Origin: Suillus spraguei
Taxonomy: Eukaryota > Basidiomycota > Agaricomycetes > Boletales > Suillaceae
Assembly: GCA_016800925.1 (NCBI GenBank)
Contig: JABCPU010000016.1
Coordinates: forward strand, 124,001-188,000
Direction: 5' to 3'
DNA length: 64,000 nucleotides
Shown in pieces: positions 1 to 11,100 of this stretch. The notes under the pieces are model-generated. The model was not told where the DNA came from, did no database searches, and saw nothing but the letters and a program-made list of their open reading frames with translations. The stretch's first letter is position 1, and every line of letters starts with the position of its first letter. Both the position numbers and the translations under genes were made by a program.

Positions 1-150
1 GTCAAAGCACAGTCCTCGACGCCGAAACTCGAGGAGCTCCACCCGGTCCCGAATCGTGAAAACTATCGCCGATTGAGAGAAGCACTACGAAAACAGTATG
101 TTGGCAGCTCCTTCCAGAATGGGGCTCTGATAAGTTTTCAGCGGAGATGA
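1..150 (+). CDS. Possible 3' end of a gene cut by the window edge
   Basis: Reading frame 1 is open from the first base to a TGA at 148-150 and encodes about 49 residues rich in charged and aromatic residues (LEELHPVPNRENYRRLREAL is the core). The NYRxLREAL run is vaguely like the helical part of RasGEF catalytic domains, but it is too short to assign and the usual following segments of that domain are missing. It could equally be a chance open frame. No start or splice site can be judged because the gene would begin outside the window. Confidence 0.25.
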   Translation, partial: VKAQSSTPKLEELHPVPNRENYRRLREALRKQYVGSSFQNGALISFQRR

Positions 151-3100
151 ATCTGGATAGCGAGGAAGTTCTATCGGCAGTTCCATCGAGCGCAGAGAGA
201 ACGGGTATTTATTTTTTCATAGACGTGAAAGGGTGACGCAAGACATCCTGATCAGTGTAAACCGATTCATAGTCGAGAGGAGTTGTCCATATCGACATGG
301 AGATATGATCAGGATTCTTTGGGTATCATTCGAGTCATCTGCACACTGAACCCCATCACAAAAACCTGCACAGCGGACAATTTAGTGACTTGTGAAACTC
401 GAGAATCTGGAATTGCTTCGACCAAATATTGCGAGCGCGCGTTCTATACAAAGTTCAGTAAAGTAGAGTTTCGAACACGCCGTTATGCCAGGGATTGGAT
501 CGTGAGACCAAGTGCTTTTAACGAGATGCCGGATGCAAAGGGCCTCTAGTGACGACGGTTGAATAATATTGAGTCCGCATCACGTACCCATGCGCAGGGC
601 GGATATCACCTTTCCTGCTAGGTTGATCAGGACAGATCTCCTCGTGTTTGTTGCTTGAAATCGGAAAGGCGATCTCTCGAGCTGAAACTGACGCGGGGGC
701 ATTGCGGGGGCAAGGCAAGTTCTGTATCACGCTCGTGACAAGAAGGCGTCACTCGCTTACCGTCACACTTGCCCGCTTGAAGCTCACTGGTAGTTGTTTG
801 TTCCAGCCGAATGCTCGACGCTCCACAGGTTTCCGTGAACCGCAATACACTAGCTCTTCTACCACTTCGCTGATTCGCTGCGAACACAGCTGGGAGCTGA
901 TTTGCGGTTCTTGCTTGTGACTCGACACTCGAGACTGCGCTCAATCTGCGATATAGTAAACTACCGATCTAGGGGCCTTAGCTTCATACTATCGCCTTTG
1001 TTTGTTCATTGCTTCCAGAATGGAACGGAATCACAAGGCTTGATACGGCGCACGATAAGTTCTATTCATGAAAATAATCGCTTACTTTTCTGCGTGCACT
1101 AGAATCAATAATTTTAACCGTCGATCCTACATGGTCTTCGTTCACCCACAACGAGGCTCCTGATAGGCTGATGCTACAGTCTTATCGACTCATTTTGCAG
1201 GGCCTCGCAGCTGATGCGCTTTACTTACGGCGTCTCTATTTTCGCCACAATTTTGCTTCTTACTTTCATGATAAGCGGCGGGGTCTCTGTGGTACTAGTA
1301 CGCGGGCGAAGCTGTTTGTAGATCCCCGGGGAACGAAGGCTTCGCAATCCTCCGATCCGAGGAAAGTCTAGACATTGTGGTGCGATGCATGACCAGTTTT
1401 GCGCTTCTTTCTTGGCACATGTGGACATATTGAACTCTGCTTTGCTCTCTGTGAACTCATCCGGCCGTTTCTTGGTCTACCCGGAATACCCATGCAGTCC
1501 TGTGGCTGTGTTCCTGTGATTAGTTGAAAGGTTTCCCACTCGTCCGTTCCACCCGGTAGAGGTTTTTATGCAGGGCTTAGCCATCTACTGGGATATGAAT
1601 GCCGCGGCAACGAAATTGTTTTATCGCAATGGTCCGTCAGCGTACAACTGTGGTCGTGCCCTATAGGTCTGTGCGAGACAGTCGGACCTGACAAGCTGTG
1701 TGGTGACGCAGGCATCGCCTCTGGTGCGTGTTTTTGCTTAAAGTCTAATTACGTTCTCTCCCTAACGTCATCTGATGGCGATTGATCATTGTCCTCCATT
1801 CTCAAGTCACGCATCTATTCACTTGAAGACACTTGTACGTTAATGCTGAATTCGTGAGATCTGATGCGAGCCCACTGATTGGTGGGAGAGAGCACTGTTG
1901 TGATTAGACGTGGAATGTTCTTTGGACTATCCCAAAAAGAACGCGCGCGTAGACAAGATATTCAAATTGCACAGACACGGTACCAAACACGGACCCACGG
2001 TGTAACACCACTGGAATATAATAACGAGATCTCATTATAGACATGTGAGGGGGGTAATTGTTTTGTGGTGTTGTATTATGAGACTTACCGCCGCGATATT
2101 GTCAGAGAAGGTCAAGATGACGGCATTGCTTTGTCGCGTTTAGCAACGCCTTATGCCCTAGAGAAAAAGTGTTTCAGTAGTGCGTTTACTAATCGGCTGA
2201 TCATAATTACACAGGAGACGTTCCGAGGCTCATGTGATCAGTCACAAGTGGGTGAATTCAAAACTAGCTTTGTGACAGCACATTAAATTATACCAATAGT
2301 TGTCAAGAAAAATGACGCTAGTTGATCGGAGAATGGATATAGATCACAATTTATAAGGTTTAGCGCGAGTAGCGGGGGGATGAACGAAACGTTGTGAGGT
2401 TTGTGATCCTCATGTTGAGAAAAATGATTGAACCGAATTTAGGGACCAGACCGAAGTAAAATCACAGATACCGATTCGATAACACGGGCGGCTTCCTAGG
2501 GTCACCGAAGAGCGCTTTTACTTGGTCGGATCTCGATTTAAACAGTGTCACCGGCCAGACAGGGTACTGGAAGTTGGCCGAGCCGCGGTACGGCGGGCAA
2601 AAATGTAACGGGTCAGGGTTGTGATCGGGACTTGGAGTTCTGGGGGACCAGAAGCGAACCCAGAGGAAGGAGGAAGCGACATGAAAAATGCTATGGTGGG
2701 CTAGACGATCATGAGTTAGCTTAGGGTGAGCGTGACTAACATTCGGAGAAAGGGTTGGGTAACGGGCAAGAAGTGAAAGAATGGAGATGACATGACAATT
2801 TAGCAATGGAAGGAAATGGATGATACAAATTATAGACAAAATGGAGAGCGGGTTGTAGCTGATTTGGAATTGATGATCTGATGGCAAGTGGGGACTGACC
2901 ATGTTAGGATTGGCTCAGGAAAGGATCCGGACAACGAGGCAGTAATTGCTAGACTAAGGAGAGTTGAGTGGGAAGAGATGCGTATCAATGAAAGCCCCGT
3001 TTGTGAAAAGATAGGAACCGGTTTAGAGAGAAGAAGGCAGGGACTAGAAATTCCGAAGTCATTTTTGGCCATGAAGGGTTGAAGGCACAAACACGAGGCA

Positions 3101-3212
3101 TAGCGGGAATGCCATACTTTCCAAATTTAGTAACGTGAGATTTACATTCCTAAAATAATCATTACAAGTCATATGCGACAGGGATATTTAGACGGAATCA
3201 AAAAACTATCAA
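151..3212. other. Intergenic, no gene seen
   Basis: Several open frames of 60-150 codons occur on both strands, but they overlap each other, lack splice signals and show no recognisable domain. The minus-strand frame near 2462-2902 is driven by a purine-rich plus strand. I see no RNA gene or transposon end here. Confidence 0.5.
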
Positions 3213-3503
3213 GTCTCCTCATCCCCTTCTTCTCTTCAAATCCTCAGATTCCGACTACCTACCTGTTCTCCTGCTCCGACTTTTTTCTTCTTCCTTCTTC
3301 AGCTCTGTTGTTCTATTGTGCAGTCGGCTCTTAGTAAGTCGCTTTCTTATTATTCTGTCTGGTCCTTTTGTTTATCGCAATATGTTAGCCTCAGCATATT
3401 TCAAGTGTCAGCTTATTTTGACGATCATCATCTCTAGCTGCAGTGCAAGCACCCGCCCTCCGTACACCGACACATCCTTTTTTTTTTAGTTTCAATCAGC
3501 CTC
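3213..3503 (+). promoter_or_regulatory. Pyrimidine-rich core promoter and leader of the bHLH gene
   Basis: The plus strand at about 3213-3310 is dominated by C and T, a common feature just upstream of fungal transcription starts. It is followed by a GTAAGT at about 3333 and a leader running to the ATG at 3504, so a 5' UTR intron is possible. The T-run and CTCATGG context at 3481-3506 fit the start at 3504. Confidence 0.4.
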
Positions 3504-4500
3504 ATGGAATCTACTCTCCTCGAGCACCCCAGGAGCCCCAACTTCATGGACACCCCATTTGCGTATGACTCGATTGCCAACCTCGAGCCGTACTTGCAAT
3601 ACCCTCAGTCCCCCTATGGTGTCTCCACGATGTCTCGTTAGTATTCAATGACTTATATTCCCACGAATATAACAATTAACCGCTTGCTATTTTTAGTTCC
3701 TGGACCCTCGTCTTCGTCCCCTCGCTTGGACTTCAACTCGCTGAACCTCACTAACTCAATCGGCGAGTACTCTTACTCTTCGAGCACGTCGTACACGACG
3801 GCTTCGCCAGGGCGCCCCTACACGCCCCCTGACAACGGTATCTCACCGCCTGCTGTATATTCCCTCAGCGCGGGTGAGCTCTCGTCGGACGGCCTTACGT
3901 CAGGCCGGCGCAGCCGTGGAAGCGGTACACACAGCCCTTCCTCCGTGCATTCCGTTCCTTACTCCGCAGCCGTGCCACGGTCGCACCGCTTCAACCCCAT
4001 TGCGGCGCCCACCACGCGCTCTGCTACCAAGGCTACACGGAGAAAGTCCAGGAATGACGACTCCGATGACGAAGATGATGACTTCCAACCCTCCATCCCT
4101 GCCAACGCTAGCACTGACATGCGCCGCGAGACGATTCGTCGTCAACGCATCGAGTCAGAGCAGAGGCGTCGTGATGAGCTTCGGGACGGTTACCGCAGAC
4201 TCAAGGATGCTCTTCCGGTCTCCAACCAGAAGTCTAGCAAGGTCTCGCTCCTAGACCGCGCTACGACTCACGTCAAGTACCTCGAGATGACCGCTCAGCA
4301 GCTCCAGACTAGACTCCAACAGGCTGAAGCCGAAGTACAGCGACTTCGATCGTGAGTTTCCTATCGACACTGCTTTATTACAATCTGACTTTGTGTTTAG
4401 CGTCAATGAGGCGTTGATGCTCGGCACCGCTGAGCAACGTCACGCCGCTGCTGCCGCCGCAGTTGCAGCAGTATCTCAGCAATCACAGTCAAATTTCTGA
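3504..4500 (+). CDS. bHLH (basic helix-loop-helix) transcription factor
   Basis: Exons 3504-3636, 3697-4351 and 4401-4500 give a 295-residue protein. The first 150 residues are Ser/Pro/Thr-rich and probably disordered. An acidic patch (DDSDDEDDDF) precedes the bHLH domain at about 185-240. The basic region RRQRIESEQRRRDELRDGYR carries the Glu and Arg residues that contact E-box DNA. The loop contains NQKSSK and helix 2 is VSLLDRATTHVKYLEM. A short leucine zipper with heptad Leu/Gln (LQTRLQQAEAEVQRL) continues across the last intron, and the protein ends in Ala/Gln repeats. Such proteins bind DNA as dimers in the nucleus. The exact subfamily is not clear; a SREBP-type Tyr in the basic region is not present. 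Both introns are GT-AG, and without the first splice the frame stops directly after the exon. Confidence 0.88.
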
Positions 4501-6067
4501 TTGCCGTGCTGACGTGGACTCGCTCGAAAATATCCGCAAAAAAAGCACCGTCGGTTACATTATCAGCATTGTTTATTCGCATGATCATACGACACTGGAA
4601 CGCCTGTTGCCGGACACAGGTTTCACGCACACTCAACGGACACTTAGCACGCATTTTTTATTTCTGCACTCGTCATGAAATTCATACGCATCGTTATGGC
4701 CTCCTGTGTTGCATGGATAGCACTTTGGCGTCCTAGTGACGCTCTATTCATTTTTGGACAGGTTATGATTACTGGCGCTTGCGCCGCTCGTTCGTCGACT
4801 GCTATGCAGCGACGAGTAGGAAACCCTGCCGATGAAGATTGGATACCGACTGGATCCGGATGATGTGTGGAGGACACGATACGACACAAGACCGCAGGGC
4901 AGCTCGAGGCACTTAGCCGCACCCGAGTGGTGTGCATGCTTCGCCGCATCTGCGTGCGCTTCTTGTTATCACGCCATCCTCTGTCCCCCCCTTCCGTACC
5001 ATTTCATCCTTCTCGCACTGAGACGAACGACCACTTTGTTGTGGTACGTGCCTCGTGCGCGCCGATACACTGGCGCATCATCAGTGGCAGCGCTCTCACG
5101 GGCGTCGTTGCCTTTCTGGAATGGGTTTTCCTTACGTAGCTATTCATCTCCGTCCTCTACGAAGACTATTCTGCATCTAGCACGCATGGCATGTTTTATT
5201 ATCATCCTACTTATCACCTTTTGTCATGATCCGGCGACTGATCACCGCTTTTTTCGTGACTTGTACCCTTTTCGCGAGATCATCAAGCTATCTCGCGGAT
5301 AACACATGGCGACCACAGCATTGCATGTTCGTGTGCAAGCGCAGCAATTGTGGTTGGCGCAGCAGAGTTTCTTGTTTTTGAAGGTTGTTTGCGAACACCG
5401 CCTACATTTTCCACTTCGACATTTCCATGTTTCTGAGCAGCTCGTCATTCTCCGTACCTCATTTGCTAGTCAAATGTAGCATGCGTTGAGGAGGACTTGA
5501 GCGCCTGATGCATACGACAATTTAGGAGTTGGCCTTTGTTGCAGTTCTTGACGTTCTGCCCACTTCCGCTTGCGGGTTTGGAGGTATCGATCGTCGACAT
5601 TCCTGACATTGCGATTATCCTCACGCTCTGGTTCCCATCGCCACCCATTCCGCCGCATATCACACATTGTTACTCGCCCCGCTATTATGTTTCATTGCCG
5701 CTATTTCCACACGCGCTATCTTTGTCGGTTCTTCCTCAAGCTTTATGTAGGTATCAGTTGTACTTGTCTTGTACTGGCGAGCGCGGGCTGTACTGCATCT
5801 ATGTAGAATCGTCATACTATATCTCAAGCAATGAATCGATATTTCCGCTTTCTGAAGAGAAATCCTAAAATGTGGGAGAATACCTGGCCAACATGAGGAA
5901 AAATTCGATCGAGTGGCAGTATCTGTGGTTTGAGTTCAAAATGCAGATGAATTGAAATCATGAGCTTGTGGAGCGGTGATAGTAGCAAATAACCAAGACC
6001 TTATCGATGAGGTCAATCGATAAGGCCAGGACAATTAGTCAGACTGTATTACTTGGCTTGAACTGCC
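4501..6067. other. Intergenic or long 3' UTR, no gene seen
   Basis: The stretch after the bHLH stop contains overlapping open frames (for example 4832-5302 and 5536-5868 on the plus strand) whose translations are unrelated to anything I recognise and have no consistent splice structure. The plus strand is pyrimidine-biased. The last 100 bases include the promoter of the next gene. Confidence 0.45.
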
Positions 6068-6681
6068 ATGTCGGACAAACCAGCCGTTCACCGCCAGCTC
6101 AAGATCAAGTCAGGCGTGACAAAAAGGCACGGATCAGTGATTCTGGGGTCGAAGAGCGCTAACACGATTTCTCAGGCTGCTGAAGGAACACATTCTGTAT
6201 GCAAAAGAAGCAGAAGAGCAACAACGGACGGTCGATAAGCTTATCGCAAATAATACTGAAGAATGGGACCTGAAAAATGCCGTGCGTGACGACAAGTCAT
6301 TTTACATTCATAACCAGCTGAAGCTCATGTCTGTGACAATACGCCGATCAGAGAAGAGTTTTGGAAGAGTCACACAGGATGATCAAGGATTCTGATAACC
6401 GTCTAGGCAAGGCGGTACAAGACCTACGAGAACTCGTCGTGCGTATTTCCGTCGTTTTATATCTTTGCTTTGCGCTCCCCCTGATGTACGCGTCTTTTGG
6501 AAGCTGAGAGTTAAGTCCCGAACTGAGTTTGCGGAGGATATTGAGCTGCTTCACGCCGAGGAAGCACTGGAGGAGGCGAGCGTGTAAGTTTCCGCCGTTA
6601 ACCTGGATAATCACGCGATTATACGAACCTGACTTTTGATTGTATTATATTAGACACTTGGATTCGAAGGTCTCAGCATAG
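6068..6681 (+). CDS. TBCA: Tubulin-specific chaperone A (tubulin cofactor A, Rbl2 family)
   Basis: Exons 6068-6126, 6176-6281, 6352-6438, 6504-6583 and 6654-6681 give 119 residues, the usual size of this family. The product is an all-helical, charged protein with the family hallmarks: VHRQLKIKSGVTKRLLKEH near the N-terminus, EEWDLKNARRVLEESHRMI in the middle and DNRLGKAVQDLREL later. Cofactor A captures beta-tubulin released in the folding pathway and buffers free beta-tubulin in the cytosol. Intron 1 appears to be GC-AG (donor GCACGG at 6127, CTAAC branch, CAG at 6175); only this splice joins the two conserved halves in frame. If the last GTAAGT at 6584 is not spliced, the protein ends nine residues earlier at a TAA, so the C-terminus is less certain than the rest. 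Confidence 0.9.
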
Positions 6682-7936
6682 ACGCGCAGCTCATTATAGT
6701 TTAGTTGGACTCATGTATTCATTATGCGGTGAGGAAGTCTGTACTAGTTGTTCGCGCTGTTGTGATGCCCTGAGGCGTGTGAGGGCGTCCAAGATGCCCA
6801 CCCATGCATCTCGATCGATGCGCTCTTCTTGCAGGCCTCGACTGGTGCCTGCAGGTCTTGGAAGACCGACACCGAGTGAAGGGGGTACAAATCCAAGAGA
6901 GGGGGCTGTGATTGCGGATGGTGCAATTCGTGACTGGCGGATATGAGCTAGTGAAGAGCGAATATTATCTTGAATTGACTTCGGGGATTGAGTTCAAAGT
7001 TTTTAAGATGTGTGAAGAGAAGTTGACTGACGTATAGCCGTTCAAAGTACTCGCTAACTTCTAGAACGAATTGTTCTGAACGCTCTTCCCCTTGAGGGAG
7101 GGTGTCCTCAGGCTCATCTGTCTGAGGGAGAGTGAGCAGTGAGACGGACGAGGCTGCGAGGGATAGGAGACGGGTTATGTCCTAGTGGGGTATGATTTGT
7201 GAGCAGTGCACCCCACATGTGGTGCGCATTACGGCTTCACTTTTTCGACTTCGCCCAAGGCGTAGATCTGGCGTGCAGTACGACTTGACATCCATATTGG
7301 ATCGATCTCAGATGGATCGCTTCCTTGGATGGGCGGCAGATCTTGGCGGTGTGCCATGAGGAAGAAGAACTTTGTATTGATGCGCGCAGCAGTTTGTAGT
7401 CGCTTATTTGTGTCTGTAAATTACGGAGTTAGAGTTCTCCTCTAAGGCGAGGACCTGCGAGGACCCGCGGTCCTCTGAAGAACAACCTGCCCTTTAATGA
7501 TCATCCAGGGACATCATCTCTCGGGTACTCGACGAAAATTTATACTTAAGTGAATGACCCTGAAGGTGAGAGCGTCGTCATAATTAAAGGTTAAGTATTG
7601 TACAAAGGGGTTAGACCGTCACATTGTACTACTACTTGGTCAGGGACAGGGCCGCCTTAAAATAAGATGGGGGTCTTAAAGAGATTTTTGCTATCAGTCG
7701 TAGGATGAAAGTGGTCAAACCTTCTGTCTAATGGAAAGCTCTAAACCGTCCTTGAACCATTTGGCTAGCTAGCGTAGAAAGATTAATTTAGTAATTGAAC
7801 TACCTAATAAGGAAACTGACCGCGACCAGGTATCGTTCAACCATTATGCAAGTGGGGAAACTAACTTGGAAGGTAACAAAGGCTTAGGTAGCTCCAAGCT
7901 TGTGATCCCGAACTACAACCGATTTCAAGTTGTCAA
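6682..7936. other. Intergenic, no gene seen
   Basis: No open frame of convincing quality. Overlapping frames at 6713-6946 and 6744-6926 have no recognisable content. The right end is the likely promoter of the FAB1 gene. Confidence 0.5.
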
Positions 7937-8114
7937 ATGGAGTCTCCATTAACCTATTCCCAGTACAAAGCACCCATTCCGGTCTTCCCTCAAGGTCCCG
8001 GAGCAGCACAAAACTTGGCGACGATGTCACCTCATTAACTTCCTTCAATCCATTCTCAGAAGAGGATGAAAACGATTATTCATCCTATGCCTTGTGACCT
8101 CCCTGTTTTCACGC

Positions 8115-11100
8115 ATGAAGAATAGCTTCGCTGCGCCCTTGACATCTTCCACTCTCTCACCGCCTCCCAATGCCACTCTTGGAGCGCTCACAGGCGAACA
8201 GAGGCGTCCAACAGCGGTCTCTGTAAACATTTCTGGCTTTTCTTCTCGGTCAGTTGCATCTGAGCGTCCGTCATCATTGACAGTTGTACCATCCAAGACT
8301 GCACCACCCCTGGTGTCCTTGACACCGGTCGTGTCAGACCCACCATCCTTTGGTACAGAATTAGACCGCTCGCCTTCACGTAATGGCCAATATACTCCTG
8401 TATACGAGACTCAAGACGGTGGTCTCTTTGGTACTGCTATCCCTGGTTTCCCCATTCAGGATGATGCCCGTAGCATACGCACTACTGCTTCATTAAATCG
8501 GTCTGCCTCTGTATCCAAAGTCATACGTCGCATTCGTGGTGAAGGTGAATATATCAACCCTTTCTCAATTGCTTCTAACACTGCCGTAGGTCTCTCTCGC
8601 GATTATTGGATGGAAGACTCCAATGCAAAGGAGTGTTATGATTGCAAAAGCGTCTTCACAACATGGCGTCGCAAACATCATTGTCGTATATGCGGTGTGT
8701 ACCCTAATTTTCGAATCCAGACCTGTTGTTTATTCAAGTACAGGCCAAATATTCTGCTCGCGTTGTGCATCCAATATCATCAAGGGTTCGAGATTTGGTC
8801 ATGACGGCATGGTCCGAGTGTGCAATCTCTGTCTCGAGAAACTTGCAAAGGTTGAAGACGAAGACGAAGACGACAGGCGTTCTGTTGCCTCTTCTACAGC
8901 TTCTCCATTCCCTGCCCACCAGTTTGGCAGCGATTCGTTCGCGCTCAGTCTCGGTCATCATCCGCAATCTCCATTCGCTGCGTCCCAGCTGTTCGGAAGA
9001 ACGGATGAACCGTTCAATCTGTATTCTATTGCCGAGACAAAGAGACTGATTTCTGACAACGACTCCGTGTCTACCTCCCTCGGCGAGTGGGAGCCTGTTC
9101 GCGAGAGTACAGCACCCTTTCGACGGAACCTGTCAGAAGACGAGAAAGATCCTCCCTCAATATCCAACTTCAGCAAAAATACCGCACAAGCTGCTATAGC
9201 TCCTCGGTCAAAGACCCCAGTTGACTTTCCAGTCACTGTGCCAATTAACGTCGAGGGCACTATGAGCTCCATCCAATTTCCCTTGAGCTCTCCAGACCAA
9301 CATGGGCCAGACAGTCCCGGAAATCACAATGCCATGCGCTCCCGATTTAATAGCTTTGGTGATTTTGATGCTGCCACGCCCTTTATCAGGAGCCGAGCGC
9401 ATAGTCGGCTCGATAACTACCCTACTATCGAAGGTTGGCGCACGAGGCGAGACTCTACCGCGTGAGTTAAGATTTAATATGTGTTATTCTGCATGATCTC
9501 ATATCACAGCTTAGCTATGCCCAGGAGCTTAACCTAATTTCCATGTTCCACCTTCGCGTTATGCTGCGGCAGATGCTCACAACCGAGCAGATTCCGAACA
9601 TCAAGGAGTGGGAAGAAAATCTGCTCAAACTTGCCCTTCGCGTCGCTAAAGAACTTACTTTCACTGCCCTTCCGTATCACCAAGGCGAAGACATGGATGT
9701 GCGACGATATGTCAAGATCAAAAAAATCCCTGGTGGCGCACCAAGCGACTCAGAATACGTAGATGGTGCCGTTATAACCAAGAACGTTGCCCACAAGCAG
9801 ATGTCGCGCATGCAACGTAATCCTCGTGTCATGTTTGTAACCTTCCCACTTGAGTTTCATCGAGTCGAAGGTCAATATGTCCACTTTGGTCAGATCCTTA
9901 GGCAGGAAAAGGAGTATCTCGGAAACCTGGCAAGCAGGATCGCAGCGCTCAGGCCGCACGTGGTGTTGGTGGAGAAGTCAGTGAGTAGGATTGCGCTTGA
10001 AGGACTTGCGAAACATAATATCGCCGTTGCTCGCGCTGTGAAGCCCACCGCGATCCAATTTGTGGCCCGGATGACTCAGGGAGATGTCTTTTCGTCGATC
10101 GACAAGCTTGCTCTAGAGCCCCGATTAGGTCATTGTGCGCGGTTCCATGTGCAGACTTTCGACCACCCTCTGATCCCAGGGCAACGGAAGTCGTACATGC
10201 GGTTTGAGGGATGCAGCCGTGAGTTGGGATGCACCATCGTCCTGAGAGGAGGGGATGTAGATACGCTCAAGAGGGTGAAGAAAGTGACCAGATTCTTGAT
10301 GTTTGTTGTGAGGAACTTGAAGCTGGAGACCCACCTGTGGAAAGACTCCGTAATCACGCTCCCTAGTCTGAGCGCAGAGGCCGTACCAGCAGGTGTGGCT
10401 ACAAAGCGGTATGCAGAAGGATATGGCACGGTATCGAACCCTGGTGGTCTTGTGCCCGCATCGGTATCCCTGGTGCATCTTATGACACCAGAGGATAAGG
10501 AGCGGCAAAAGGCAGAGGAGGCAGAGATCAGAGAAGCTGAAGAAGATCTTCCGGATGCTGATGCCGAGCGCCTTCGTCTTTCGAAACGAATCCAGCAGTC
10601 ACTGGAGCCATACACCAGGACGTTCATATCCGTTTCTGCCACTTTGCGCTTTCCCCCTCCTCAGCCTATCAGGAGAATGAAGGAGCTGGATGACGAGCTC
10701 ACTCGTGTGCAACGCGCTTGGGAGGATGAGATCGTGCGAAGAGAGGAAAAAGGGCTTGTTAAGAATGATTGTAAGGCCCCCTCGGGAACCCCCACGCCTG
10801 CAAGTGAGGCAGCAGCTACTATGTCCAGAATTGAACCCGATGTGGACGATGTGAAAGCCCAAATTGAAGCACTTCCACTCCCTGATCTTCCGAAAACGCC
10901 CACTTCCGGTCTGTCTGAGCTCGGCGAGGAACCCGCTGGTTACTTCGAGCCTCAGCCAGGTACATTGCATGTCCTTGGGGGGTCATCATTCTTTTATTCC
11001 CCCCGCCTTATCGATTCCAGTGAGAAAGAGCATACGATTGCCCTCAAGACTGCTGCGGATATTGCGTTGGAGAGCCAGTTCGATATGGTGAAGTATCGCC

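Noticed and set aside
2462..2902. 146-codon minus-strand open frame
   Set aside because: Composition is driven by a purine-rich plus strand; no domain, no splice signals, and it overlaps another frame at 2830-3090.
4832..5302. 156-codon plus-strand open frame after the bHLH gene
   Set aside because: Overlaps several other frames, low-complexity hydrophobic/Arg content and no recognisable family.
8041..8120. An intron to explain the frame change upstream of the FAB1 ATG
   Set aside because: The final frame has a stop at 8067 and there is no AG acceptor between it and 8115.
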